From DAOUMU01 sp034409055 (GTDB lineage: Bacteria > Chloroflexota > Anaerolineae > 4572-78 > J111): a stretch of 28,258 nucleotides of DNA. The stretch spans positions 1-28,258 of the forward strand of contig DAOUMU010000299.1 of assembly GCA_034409055.1 (NCBI GenBank), in the 5' to 3' direction. Positions 7,627-16,148 of this stretch are shown here, in pieces. Both the position numbers and the translations under genes were made by a program. Position 1 is the first letter of the stretch, and each line of letters opens with the position of its first letter. The notes beneath the pieces were generated by a model, which was not told the DNA's origin, did no database searches, and saw only the letters and a program-made list of their open reading frames with translations.

Positions 7627-8484
7627 TTATTTCTTTCTCTGAGTCTTTTTGCTATTCTTGGAGGGTTGCTTCTCCTCTGGCAGGGGCTCAACTTGGCTAA
7701 CCTCAACCTCAAGGTAGGAGTCACCCTCTTCTATTTCCAGCAAAACGGTTTCTTTGATAACATTAAGCCCCCGGACGGTAGCCACTACGCCCTGCTTCGT
7801 TTTTACCTGACTACCTACTTTGGGCAATCTGCTTTTTATCTCTACATACAGCTCGTTTTCATAAGCCAGACAGCATAACAATCTACCACACAGTCCCGAG
7901 ATTTCTGAGGGGGCCAGGGGCAAGCCCTGTTGTTTGGCCATCTTAATAGAGACCGGGTGAAATTCGGTCAGCCAGCTAGAACAACACAATCTACGTCCGC
8001 AGCGGCCATAGCCATCCAAAATTTTGGTTTCATCCCGGGCACCGACTTGCTTCATTTCTATCCGCGTTTTGAACGAGCGGGTTAACTCTTTAACCAGGTC
8101 TCTAAAGTCTACGCGTTGCTCGGAGGTAAACGCAAAGAGCAAGCGAGAACCATCAAAATTGTATTCGGCTTGAATAACTTTGATCGGGATACCCATTTCC
8201 TTGACCAATTCATTACATTTTTTTAGGGTATCCTCCTCCTGCACTTTGTATTTTTCCGCCTCCAGTAAATCTACAGGGGTTGCCTTGCGGATGATCTCCT
8301 TGAGTTTACCTTTAATCTCACTTTTGGACACCTGGTGGATGGGCAAAGCCACGAGGCCCATCTCTACACCACGCGAGGTTTCCACAATAACCCGGTCGTC
8401 AACTTCAAGGTCCGTCATGGAATTGGGATCAAAGTAATATATCTTCGTTACAGATTTAAATCGAACACCAACGACGTTGGGCAT
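7627..8484 (-). CDS. ricT: PSP1-domain protein, RicT (YaaT) homologue
   Basis: This 285-residue protein has the PSP1 signatures FKSVTKIYYFDP near the start and two cysteine clusters, CGRRLCC (Cys162, 167, 168) and CGRLLCC (Cys199, 204, 205). In Bacillus subtilis RicT works with RicA and RicF in a complex carrying Fe-S clusters that promotes RNase Y maturation of mRNAs and affects development. The cysteines shown are the probable cluster ligands. The C-terminus is Lys-rich. It starts 12 bp after the holB stop with a GAGG Shine-Dalgarno. The holB-ricT order is a widely conserved neighbourhood, which supports both calls. No ricA or ricF is in the window. Confidence 0.92.
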   Translation of the reverse strand: MPNVVGVRFKSVTKIYYFDPNSMTDLEVDDRVIVETSRGVEMGLVALPIHQVSKSEIKGKLKEIIRKATPVDLLEAEKYKVQEEDTLKKCNELVKEMGIPIKVIQAEYNFDGSRLLFAFTSEQRVDFRDLVKELTRSFKTRIEMKQVGARDETKILDGYGRCGRRLCCSSWLTEFHPVSIKMAKQQGLPLAPSEISGLCGRLLCCLAYENELYVEIKSRLPKVGSQVKTKQGVVATVRGLNVIKETVLLEIEEGDSYLEVEVSQVEPLPEEKQPSKNSKKTQRKK

Positions 8485-8496
8485 AATTTTCCTCTA

Positions 8497-9510
8497 TTAT
8501 CTTTTCTCGGCACACATTGGCAATTTCAGGAAGACAACTTCCAGATTAAGCCTGGGATTAACATTGCGCTCCAGGTTTATCAGGGCCGTGCGCAACCTGG
8601 CTACCATTTCTCTGGTTTGTACCAGACTGACTTGGTGGGCAATCGTTTGCAGTATATCTTGCCAATCCAGGTTGATAATTTTGGCCCGGCTGCCACTGCG
8701 CAACAACAACAGGTCACGCCAGACGGTTAACCATAGGATCAGTGATTCCTTTGTGGCCACCGGATCCCGACTGATCTTAGAAGCGTAAGCCAGTCGTTCA
8801 GCCCGATTCATGCCCAATAACGCTAACAACTCATGCAGATATTGTTCTCGACGCTTTAAAAAATCGCTATCTTCCAGGGCCCTAACCGCCCACCCCAGTC
8901 GGCCGGCTGCCAATTGGGCCAGAAGCTCGGCCTGTTCTGGAGAAGCCTGCCACCGGGTTTGCAACGCCTCTAGAATGGTCGGCCTGGACAGCGGTCTGAG
9001 GGTAAGTACCTGACAACGAGAAACAATGGTTGGCAACAATCTGCCCGGATCGGTGGCCGTTAGAATAATGACCACTTGCGAGGCCGGTTCTTCCAATGTT
9101 TTCAGCAGGGCATTAGCAGCACTGACGGTTGCTCTTTCAAAATTACATAGCAAGACCACCCGATATCGGCTTTCATGGGGAGATAATGATAACTCCCGTT
9201 GTAATTCTCTGATCAGATCAATTTTAAGAGTTTCATCATCGCTATCAAAAATGCGAACATCGGGGTGATTGCCACTGATAATTTTACGGCAAGATAAGCA
9301 GTCGCCACAAGGTTTGGCATCTCCTTGACAGTTGAGGCTTTGGGTAAAGAATCGAGCCAGGGTGCTTTTGCCCACATTGGGCGGCCCGGTCAACAGTAAT
9401 GATTGGGGCACCCGGTTCCTCTGCTGCTGTCGGGTCAATAAGTCTGTTGCCCATGTGTGTCCCACTACGTGGATTTTAAAGTTACTCGTGTCAGCCATAA
9501 AGATTTTCAT
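8497..9510 (-). CDS. holB: DNA polymerase III subunit delta' (clamp loader)
   Basis: This 337-residue AAA+ protein has an intact P-loop GPPNVGKST (residues 42-50), a four-cysteine zinc module (Cys61, 68, 71, 74), NALLKTLEEP and the SRCQ sensor segment. Delta' is part of the clamp loader that places the sliding clamp on DNA. Enterobacterial delta' has lost ATP binding, but here the P-loop looks complete, as in many other phyla. Two starts are possible, the ATG at 9510 or Met5, and neither has a strong Shine-Dalgarno. It heads the operon holB-ricT-M28-sbcD, with gaps of 12, 7 and 18 bp. Confidence 0.92.
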   Translation of the reverse strand: MKIFMADTSNFKIHVVGHTWATDLLTRQQQRNRVPQSLLLTGPPNVGKSTLARFFTQSLNCQGDAKPCGDCLSCRKIISGNHPDVRIFDSDDETLKIDLIRELQRELSLSPHESRYRVVLLCNFERATVSAANALLKTLEEPASQVVIILTATDPGRLLPTIVSRCQVLTLRPLSRPTILEALQTRWQASPEQAELLAQLAAGRLGWAVRALEDSDFLKRREQYLHELLALLGMNRAERLAYASKISRDPVATKESLILWLTVWRDLLLLRSGSRAKIINLDWQDILQTIAHQVSLVQTREMVARLRTALINLERNVNPRLNLEVVFLKLPMCAEKR

Positions 9511-9540
9511 TGTAATTCTGGAAATCGCTACAGTCTGATG

Positions 9541-9549
9541 ATTTTACCA
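9541..9549 (-). promoter_or_regulatory. Extended -10 promoter of the holB operon
   Basis: On the minus strand TGG-TAAAAT (9549-9541) is an extended -10 element 30 bp before the holB ATG. The -35 position (TTGGCT) is weak. The TGG spacing recurs at other promoters in this window. Confidence 0.4.
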
Positions 9550-9569
9550 TAAGCCGGGCCAATAGCCAA

Positions 9570-9610
9570 ACAATAACAAAACCCGCCTCGTCGCCGACAG
9601 AAGGCGGGTC
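9570..9610 (-). terminator. Intrinsic terminator after the REC-GAF-kinase gene
   Basis: The perfect 8-bp stem ACCCGCCT/AGGCGGGT (9602-9609 with 9581-9588) has a 13-base loop. On the minus strand it is followed by TTTTGTTATTGTTT. It lies 35 bp after the stop of the 9645-11339 gene and separates it from holB. Confidence 0.85.
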
Positions 9611-9644
9611 TTTGAAATTTGCTATCAATCTCTCCGGGCTGACC

Positions 9645-11339
9645 CTACCTCTTCATCGGCAGGTGAATGGTAAACGTGGTACCCTGTCCCGGCTCACTCT
9701 CGACCTCAATGGTGCCATTATGACGGGCGATCACCGCTTGAGTAATAGTCAAGTCCAGACCATAAGCCTGGCGGCTGGTTTCGTAAAATGGGTCGAAGAT
9801 GTGACGCATATCTTCTTGGGAAATTCCCTGGCCGCTGTCACTGACAATCATCTGTATTTCGGAACCCACAGCCCGGCTGGTGATGCGGAGTGTTCCGCCC
9901 TGGGGCATTGAGCGGTAGGCACTACTAATCAGATAATATATAGCCTGTTCCATTTGCTTGCTATCGACCATCGCCAGGGGTAGGTTGGGGTCAAAGCCCC
10001 GGACAAACTCCACCTTTTCGCTAAATTCATTTTCATCGCGGAATCTGGACCAGGCCGCTTCAATCACCTGGTTTAAGTCTGTCTCCTGCAGGTGGTAATC
10101 CTTTGGGCTTGAGAAATCAAGCAGACTTTGTACAGTTTGGCGACAATGCAGCGATTGTTTCTTCAAAGAAGCAATGAGTTGGTAGTTATCCTTTGTCGAC
10201 GGCAAACGATTACTAAGCTGGTGTAAGTTATCGAGGATGATGTTGATCGGCGTACTGATTTCCTTGGCCACGCCGGTGCCCATATAGCCCAGGGCAGCCA
10301 GTTTCTCCGTTTGGACCAGTTGTTCGTTTGCCCTTTTCAGTTCAGCCGTGCGGGCTTCGACCATTTTCTCCAGTTCGCGGCTTGATTGTTCGGCCCGGTC
10401 GACGTCCGAGGAAAGCCGGTTGTAGAGACGAGCATTTTCGATAGCAATGCTGGCATAATCAGCCAGAGCCATTAATAAATTCAGGTGACGGTCGGTAAAG
10501 GGCCTGACCATAGACTTGTTGTGAACGGCCAGCACCCCGATTACCCGATCGGCTACTTTGAGAGGAACATTGAGCAACGATTTTACGAAGTAACCGGTTT
10601 TGACCTTAAAGGAATCATCCTGGTTGATGCCGCCAATCATCACCGGGCGTCCGGTACGCACAACCTGACCGGCAATACTATCTTGTATTTTCACCCGGAG
10701 GCTTTTGGCACTTTTCTGGCCCATTCCCCGGGCCGCCCGCAGGTACAATTCCCCCGAGTGTTGGTCAACAAGCATGAGCGACCCCTCTTCGGCCCTGGTT
10801 AAATAAACAGCAGCTTCTACGATTCGGCTGAGAACGGGCTCAAGGTCTTGCAGCGAGGTAACAGAGCGGCCAATACCGTATAAAAAGCGTAGTTCCTGCA
10901 CCCGGTTTTCCAGTTGCCGATTGACTTGTAACACTGTTTGGGTTAACCGGTCACGCTCCTGCCTCAGCCGGGACTCGGTCAGAGCCCGGTCAATGGCGTT
11001 TAGCATTTCGTCGATAGCAAAGGGTTTAATGATATAATCGCGCGCTCCCAACCTGAAGGCACGCACAGCCGTCCCCTCTGAGCCGTGAAACGTCATCAGA
11101 ATAGCAGGAATGTCTAACCCTTTCTCACGCAAACTTTCCAACAATTCCAGGCCACCCATTCTGGGCATCACCAAATCGGAGATAATCAGATCCACATTCC
11201 CTTTCTGGATAATCTCCAGAGCCTCAACGCCATTTCTGGCCTGGATCATTTTATAGCCATTAGGTTCTAAGATGTATTCGCGCAAGAATTTTAAGCTGTC
11301 TTCACGATCGTCAACCGCTAAAACAGTTTCCCCGGCCAT
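9645..11339 (-). CDS. REC-GAF-histidine-kinase-like protein with degenerate kinase core
   Basis: This 564-residue cytoplasmic protein has a receiver domain at 4-120 (phospho-acceptor Asp55, Thr83, Lys105), a coiled coil, a GAF domain at about 150-305, a second coiled coil, a DHp-like helix pair (about 335-410) and an HATPase domain (about 425-562). The receiver looks active. The H-box, normally GVAHE, reads GVAKE, so the phospho-accepting His is Lys359. The ATPase N-box, normally NLxxNA, reads YLISSA (469-474), so both Asn residues are gone. The G1 box DSGQGI (501-506) remains, while G2 is altered to GLDL. It is therefore probably a pseudokinase that takes phosphate from another kinase and transmits it structurally. 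The start has GGGAG 5 nt upstream. The gene is alone in its transcription unit. Confidence 0.9.
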   Translation of the reverse strand: MAGETVLAVDDREDSLKFLREYILEPNGYKMIQARNGVEALEIIQKGNVDLIISDLVMPRMGGLELLESLREKGLDIPAILMTFHGSEGTAVRAFRLGARDYIIKPFAIDEMLNAIDRALTESRLRQERDRLTQTVLQVNRQLENRVQELRFLYGIGRSVTSLQDLEPVLSRIVEAAVYLTRAEEGSLMLVDQHSGELYLRAARGMGQKSAKSLRVKIQDSIAGQVVRTGRPVMIGGINQDDSFKVKTGYFVKSLLNVPLKVADRVIGVLAVHNKSMVRPFTDRHLNLLMALADYASIAIENARLYNRLSSDVDRAEQSSRELEKMVEARTAELKRANEQLVQTEKLAALGYMGTGVAKEISTPINIILDNLHQLSNRLPSTKDNYQLIASLKKQSLHCRQTVQSLLDFSSPKDYHLQETDLNQVIEAAWSRFRDENEFSEKVEFVRGFDPNLPLAMVDSKQMEQAIYYLISSAYRSMPQGGTLRITSRAVGSEIQMIVSDSGQGISQEDMRHIFDPFYETSRQAYGLDLTITQAVIARHNGTIEVESEPGQGTTFTIHLPMKR

Positions 11340-11350
11340 GCTTCTCCCTT

Positions 11351-11370
11351 ATGTAGCCAAAACGCTACAT
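11351..11370. repeat. Small inverted repeat in the kinase-like gene leader
   Basis: ATGTAGC (11351-11357) and GCTACAT (11364-11370) form a perfect 7-bp stem with a 6-base loop, just ahead of the Shine-Dalgarno of the downstream minus-strand gene. There is no T-run. It could be an operator or an RNA hairpin affecting translation. Confidence 0.35.
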
Positions 11371-11434
11371 ACATAATAAAGGTAGAACAATATTTTGTAA
11401 AGTTCAGTTAGTGAAGTAGGATGTCGCCATATCT

Positions 11435-13273
11435 TTATTCGGCAGTACCGACTTGATACACGGCTCGCCAGGGTCTGTAGTGACTGGTGATGACATCCTC
11501 ATGAAAAACAACGTCCCCTGCTTTAACGGTACGGGTAACGGTGACATCCATGCCATCTTTTGCCCAGTCAACCTGCTTGACGGTACCTTTGGGTAAGATG
11601 GAATCTTCTTCGTAGATGGCGGGGCCGTGTTTAACTACCCTGGTTATTTCAGGATCGCTCACGATGATTTCTCGATCCGTCGGGGTGCCGTAAAATCGAA
11701 AGGTAAGGGTGCCTGCTTCTAAGTCTGTCTCGGTTTGGATGAGGAGGTGATGATCGGTATCGTTGCGAAATTTTAGATCGACCTCAGGGGTGTAAACGGT
11801 GGCATCCAAGCCCGGTACAGAATTGGTTTCGTACCAACCGACCCGGTAGCCGTGAGCCCAACGCTCGACAAGCTCAAAACCGCCAAAAAAGGCGGTTCGA
11901 AAAGCGGTGGTGCTTACCTGGCACACCCCGCCGCCAATCCCCACCGTGGTGCGGTTGCCAAAAATAATCAAGGATTCATCAAAGCCATTCTCTTTAGTTA
12001 CTTCACCCAAATACCGGTTAAAAGAGAATATCTCACCTGGCGGCACAACCACCCCGTGGAACTTCGAAGCAGCCAGAGCGATGTTGTGCATCCGTCCCTG
12101 GCTCGACCCTTTGAAATAAGAGACCGACTCGCTGACCAAGGTTTCGATGCCCAGGCGGTCAATATCCTGGCTGGATACCGCCGGTGGGGTCAGCACAACC
12201 GGCAACTCGACCAGATGAGTGGGCTGCTCCTGCAAAGCCGTCTGTAAATCCACCAGTTGTTGATAAGCGGCCTCCATGTTCAGGGTACGGCCATCTCTGC
12301 TCTCTTGCAGGACAGTCAACTGATTGGTTTCGGAATCAAACTCAAACCGGGCCTCCGATGGCTCTATATTGATCGCTTTGGCGAATTCTTCAAAATGGGG
12401 GGTAAACTTTTCCAGATTAAACTCAACGGCCAACTGAGTTCTGCCATTTTCATCCACCCCATCGACAATATCAATCATAGCGACCAAGGTCTGTGGCTCC
12501 AGCCGCCACTCAGCAGCGTCGGTGGCCGTACTAAAACTAAAGACGAGGGGTTCACTTAACAGGTTTTCGGCCTGTTGGCGGGCGACGGCTACGTCGGCAT
12601 CGGTGAGGGCGGGAATCACCTCCTGGACAACGGCTGTGACCGGCTGCTCATCCTGGTTAAAAATAGCTGCTTCAAGTAGCGAACGGGTTGTTTCGGTATG
12701 CATCCGGCGTCCGCGTTGGGCCGGGATGAATTCTACCCTGGCATCCGGGTGAATAATCAACTGAGCATCCTGGGGCGGCCTGTTGATCTCACCGGCCAGG
12801 CGTTGTAACACCTGGTTGATAGGGCCGGTGTCGTAACTCATCACCACCTCAAGATCGCGGGGAACAGCGAGGAGATACAAGTGGGTGAGCATATCGGCCA
12901 GGAAACTACCCTGACGCCCGACAGCATAGGCTTTGTTGGCCGTGGCCTCAACATCGACTCGTATGCCTAATTCCTGGCCGGTGATCGTCCAGGTCTGGTC
13001 ACCAGCTTGAATGGTTAGCGGACGAGAGAGGGATTGGGTCGAACGAGCATTGATGGTAGCCATCGCCTGGGGCAACGTCATGCCTCCCACTTCGATGCCC
13101 GCCACCGAAACACCCGGATAGATCTTGTTCAGATATAACATCTGATAGGCCAGCATAGTAAAGATCATAATGATCAGCAGACCACCGGTTGACAGAACAA
13201 ACAGCGTCGCCAGCCAGACGCCGGAGATTTTTAGAGGTTTTAGGTTGAGGGCTTGACTAATAATCTGGCTCAT
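11435..13273 (-). CDS. VanW family protein with G5 domain
   Basis: This 612-residue protein has one N-terminal membrane helix (about 17-45). It is followed by two tandem putative peptidoglycan-binding (YoaR-like) domains, then the VanW domain with GRMHNIALAASKFHGVVVPP, FSFNRYLGEV and GIGGGVCQVSTTAF. A C-terminal G5-like domain (about 530-605) contains KGTVKQVDW and VTVTRTVKAGD. The protein should sit outside the membrane on the cell wall. VanW was named from vancomycin-resistance clusters, but its activity is not established, and this copy is not next to any resistance gene. The ATG at 13273 is preceded directly by AAGGA, which is closer than ideal, but no later start fits before the membrane helix. 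Confidence 0.9.
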   Translation of the reverse strand: MSQIISQALNLKPLKISGVWLATLFVLSTGGLLIIMIFTMLAYQMLYLNKIYPGVSVAGIEVGGMTLPQAMATINARSTQSLSRPLTIQAGDQTWTITGQELGIRVDVEATANKAYAVGRQGSFLADMLTHLYLLAVPRDLEVVMSYDTGPINQVLQRLAGEINRPPQDAQLIIHPDARVEFIPAQRGRRMHTETTRSLLEAAIFNQDEQPVTAVVQEVIPALTDADVAVARQQAENLLSEPLVFSFSTATDAAEWRLEPQTLVAMIDIVDGVDENGRTQLAVEFNLEKFTPHFEEFAKAINIEPSEARFEFDSETNQLTVLQESRDGRTLNMEAAYQQLVDLQTALQEQPTHLVELPVVLTPPAVSSQDIDRLGIETLVSESVSYFKGSSQGRMHNIALAASKFHGVVVPPGEIFSFNRYLGEVTKENGFDESLIIFGNRTTVGIGGGVCQVSTTAFRTAFFGGFELVERWAHGYRVGWYETNSVPGLDATVYTPEVDLKFRNDTDHHLLIQTETDLEAGTLTFRFYGTPTDREIIVSDPEITRVVKHGPAIYEEDSILPKGTVKQVDWAKDGMDVTVTRTVKAGDVVFHEDVITSHYRPWRAVYQVGTAE

Positions 13274-13341
13274 TCCTTAAGTCCAGGATCAGGTGTCGAG
13301 AAAAGCGCCGTTGAAGAGCTTTCAGAGAATAATAGTAGTAC

Positions 13342-13366
13342 AAAAAACGACCTTGTCGACAAGGTC
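13342..13366 (-). terminator. Terminator-like palindrome upstream of the VanW gene
   Basis: GACCTTGTCGACAAGGTC (13349-13366) is a perfect 18-bp palindrome. Read on the minus strand it is followed by GTTTTTTG, the form of an intrinsic terminator. No minus-strand gene lies upstream to be terminated. It is thus either a leader attenuator for the VanW gene, an insulator, or an operator. A TATTAT -10 candidate lies just downstream on the same strand. Confidence 0.5.
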
Positions 13367-13520
13367 ACGACCTTACCAAGATAATTTTTTAACCTTCATC
13401 AATAAGCAAAGCGTAGATTATAAAGTAGCTAACACCCTATTAATAAATATACCGACGATGAGAAATCATGTCAACTTATGTACGTGATGGAGTAAATTGT
13501 TAAGCCTAAATAGAAAAAAG

Positions 13521-13529
13521 TGGTATAAT
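13521..13529 (+). promoter_or_regulatory. Extended -10 promoter before the zinc protein gene
   Basis: TGG-TATAAT on the plus strand is a consensus extended -10 element about 170 bp before the 13700 start codon. The -35 is poor. The leader downstream contains the stem-loop at 13581-13651. Confidence 0.5.
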
Positions 13530-13580
13530 TAAAAAGAGCGTGGAGCGGAAAGCGTAGCGCGGTTGAACTGCAATTAAGAT

Positions 13581-13651
13581 GGCTCATAGATGCACACGGA
13601 TAAAAAATAAAAGTAAAAAAATCTGTGTCCATCTGTGTTAATCCGTGAGCC
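13581..13651. repeat. Stem-loop repeat of the cacagattacacagatt family
   Basis: GGCTC plus CACGGAT on the left pair with ATCCGTGAGCC (13641-13651). The stretch AAATCTGTGTCCATCTGTGT inside is the reverse complement of the motif at 21091-21120. This AT-rich text recurs between genes of many unrelated bacteria. The rest of the gap 13274-13699 holds no gene that I can support. Confidence 0.45.
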
Positions 13652-13654
13652 AAA

Positions 13655-13680
13655 ATTCTCACGGACGGCGCAAATCTTGC
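13655..13680 (+). repeat. Dispersed repeat, copy 1
   Basis: These 26 bp (attctcacggac...aatcttgc) match 21306-21331 at 22 positions in the same orientation. The copies are intergenic, each close to a copy of the cacagatta-type repeat, so both may belong to one larger degraded element. Confidence 0.5.
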
Positions 13681-13699
13681 CGAGCAATGAGGTATAAAG

Positions 13700-13951
13700 A
13701 TGAGAAAACGTTATCGGATCAGACCCCCAGTGCCGATTGGTAAGATTTATGAAGAAATATGTAGCCATTGTGGCGGTAGCGGCCAAGAACCGGGACTGAG
13801 TGATTTAACCTGCCGCGAGTGTATCGGCCGGGGGCGCCGCAAATGGCGTATCGAAGAATGTAATGACTGCGGTGGCCGAGGACGCAAGAACTTTATCTTC
13901 GATTGTCCGGCTTGCCGGGGCCGGGGTTGGCAAACCCGGGATGTGGGTTAA
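13700..13951 (+). CDS. Small DnaJ-type zinc-finger protein with four CxxCxGxG motifs
   Basis: This 83-residue protein is made almost entirely of the cysteine-rich module of DnaJ/Hsp40. The four motifs are CSHCGGSG (Cys21/24), CRECIGRG (38/41), CNDCGGRG (54/57) and CPACRGRG (69/72), enough for two zinc centres. It has no J-domain, no substrate-binding domain and no signal peptide. Between motifs the chain is basic. The start has a GAGGT site 7 nt upstream. It lies 178 bp before dnaG on the same strand, with a separate dnaG promoter between. Function is unknown. A thiol/zinc chaperone fragment or a nucleic-acid-binding role are both possible. Confidence 0.8.
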   Translation: MRKRYRIRPPVPIGKIYEEICSHCGGSGQEPGLSDLTCRECIGRGRRKWRIEECNDCGGRGRKNFIFDCPACRGRGWQTRDVG

Positions 13952-14056
13952 AACTCGATGTCATTCTGAGAGCTGGTCCTGAGCCAGGCCGAATGGGCCA
14001 TAGACCGAATAATCTCCAGGCAGGGCAAGGCAACAGCAGGGGCAGTTGGAAATGGT

Positions 14057-14085
14057 TTGGCAAACATTCTGTTCATGAGTATAAT
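14057..14085 (+). promoter_or_regulatory. Promoter of dnaG-rpoD
   Basis: TTGGCA (14057-14062), a 17-bp spacer and TATAAT (14080-14085) lie about 40 bp before the dnaG start. It is near consensus and in the expected place for the primase-sigma factor operon. Confidence 0.7.
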
Positions 14086-14129
14086 ATTTACTTGATTGAT
14101 GGTTTAAAGGGAGGGAGGGCAGCGATGGT

Positions 14130-16115
14130 ATGAGTGTAACCGATGAGATTAAAGCTCGACTTGATATTGTTGACGTCGTCTCTGAGACGGTCATCCTCAA
14201 AAAATCAGGCCGAAACCACATCGGTTTTTGTCCCTTCCACTCAAATACCAGGACTCCCTCGTTTGTCGTTTTTCCCGAGACTCAGACCTGGCGTTGTTTT
14301 GGCGCGTGCGCCGACGGGGGTGACATTTTTAGCTTTGTGATGAAGCGGGAGGGCTACAGTTTTAAGGAAGCCCTCGAGTCGCTAGCCAAGCGGGCCGGCA
14401 TACAGCTTAAACAACCCGGTCCCAAGGCGGCCGGGCAGGAAGCGCAGCGCCAAAAGTTACTGGAACTCAACGCTGCGGCCGCGACTTATTTTCATCAGTT
14501 GCTCACAACCAGCCCGGCCGGGGCCCAAGCACGGGCATATCTGGCCAAGCGTGAATTAACAACCGAAACTATTGCTACCTTTCAACTGGGTTATGCCCTG
14601 GATGAGTGGGAGGCGTTGAAAAGCCATTTTATGGAGCGGGGCTACAGCGCCGAAGAGTTATTGGCCGCTGGCCTGATCGTTGAGCGAGATGACGGCCGGC
14701 CGGGGTATGACCGGTTTCGCCAGCGACTGATCATCCCTATTCGAGACCCACAGGGACGAGTGATGGGGTTTGGGGCGCGGGCGCTGGCCGCCGACCAGGT
14801 GCCAAAGTATCTCAACTCGCCCCAAACGGTGCTCTTTGACAAAAGCGCCACCTTGTATGGGCTGGACCTGGCTCGCAAACATATCCGCGAAACCGATCAG
14901 GTGGTGATTGTGGAAGGCTATATGGACGTCATCCAGGCTCACCAGCGTGGCGCGGGCAATGTCGTGGCCCAAATGGGCACGGCCCTGACCGAACAGCAGT
15001 TGAAGCGGATTGCGTCCCTGGCCAATAAGATTGTCCTGGCCCTGGATGCAGACACGGCCGGCAATGCGGCCACGATTCGCGGTCTCAGTCTAGCCCGCCA
15101 GTCGTTACCAAAAAAGCATCGACCCACCTCAACCTCTCGGGGCATAGAAATTGAGGCTCATATCAGCCAGGAGCTTTACATAGCGGTCTTGCCTGCTGGC
15201 AAAGACCCGGATGATATTTTAAGAGAGGGCCTGGAGGTCTGGCAAGAACTTATAGCCCAGGCCGTGCCCGGTCTGGATTTTTACGAAGAATTAATACTAA
15301 GTAAAGGAGATTTAAGCACACCCCAGGGAAAATCCTTTGTTGTTCGTGAGTTAATCCCGATTTATCGTGAGATAAAGGATAATATTGAAAAAGAAGCTCG
15401 CGTACAGCGGTTAGCGCGTAAAATTGGTCTCAACGAGCGTCTGCTAATGGCCGAGCTGAAGGGAGGACAACCTCAGCCTGGTCCCTCACGTCGTCGACGC
15501 CAATCGCCCCCTCCGGAGCCGGATTTTCCCCCGCTGCCGGAATTATCAGAAGAGACAGCCGTGCTGCCCGGTACAAACGGGATACCGGATTGGGGCGTAG
15601 AAGCATATTGCCTGGCCTTGATTTTAGCCAATCCTTCTGCCCTGGCTATGGCCAACGAGATCCTGGAGAAGCAAGCGCTTGCCGGGTTGATGGCCAGCGA
15701 TTTTAAACGCGGGGATAACAGAGAAATTTTTAACGCTTTGCAGTTGTGGACTGCCTCAGAAACGCCTAAAATAGAGGTACTGGTTGACATGGTCGACGAG
15801 TTATTGGAACAGCGGCTGGCCATACTGATCAGCCAATGGCATCGTAATCCGCCAATCCCGCTGGAAAATATCAACCAAGATTTAAGTATCGCTATTTTAC
15901 GTTTGCGGTTGCAAAACATTACCGAACAAGTGGAAGAACTCAAGCTGCTCTTGCACGAGGCAGAGGCAAACAAGAATTTGGCTGAAGTTCGTCAATACAG
16001 GGAAATGATCAAAGCCTGTAGCCAACAGCGCAAGAAATTACATGAGACCAGGGATGCACTTTCGTTGATGGGACAGCGCCGGGTAGAGGCCGATCGGTAC
16101 GGACAACTGATTTAG
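14130..16115 (+). CDS. dnaG: DNA primase
   Basis: This 661-residue primase makes RNA primers for replication. The N-terminal CHC2 zinc finger has Cys34, His37, Cys56 and Cys60. The catalytic core follows, with the TOPRIM motifs VEGYMD (Glu262, Asp266) and LALDADTAGN (Asp306, Asp308). The C-terminal region beyond about 450, after a Pro-rich linker, corresponds to the DnaB-helicase-binding domain. The ATG at 14130 is chosen because it gives the conserved SVTDEIKARLDIVDVV start and has GGGAGGGAGGG about 10 nt upstream. Another ATG 5 nt earlier is out of frame. rpoD follows after 33 bp, the usual macromolecular-synthesis arrangement. Confidence 0.97.
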   Translation: MSVTDEIKARLDIVDVVSETVILKKSGRNHIGFCPFHSNTRTPSFVVFPETQTWRCFGACADGGDIFSFVMKREGYSFKEALESLAKRAGIQLKQPGPKAAGQEAQRQKLLELNAAAATYFHQLLTTSPAGAQARAYLAKRELTTETIATFQLGYALDEWEALKSHFMERGYSAEELLAAGLIVERDDGRPGYDRFRQRLIIPIRDPQGRVMGFGARALAADQVPKYLNSPQTVLFDKSATLYGLDLARKHIRETDQVVIVEGYMDVIQAHQRGAGNVVAQMGTALTEQQLKRIASLANKIVLALDADTAGNAATIRGLSLARQSLPKKHRPTSTSRGIEIEAHISQELYIAVLPAGKDPDDILREGLEVWQELIAQAVPGLDFYEELILSKGDLSTPQGKSFVVRELIPIYREIKDNIEKEARVQRLARKIGLNERLLMAELKGGQPQPGPSRRRRQSPPPEPDFPPLPELSEETAVLPGTNGIPDWGVEAYCLALILANPSALAMANEILEKQALAGLMASDFKRGDNREIFNALQLWTASETPKIEVLVDMVDELLEQRLAILISQWHRNPPIPLENINQDLSIAILRLRLQNITEQVEELKLLLHEAEANKNLAEVRQYREMIKACSQQRKKLHETRDALSLMGQRRVEADRYGQLI

Positions 16116-16148
16116 TGCTGCGCAAACGTATGAAGTGGAGATTGTGGA

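Noticed and set aside
7537..7878. Plus-strand frame of 113 residues
   Set aside because: It lies across the ricT/M28 junction on the opposite strand and has no ribosome site or domain.
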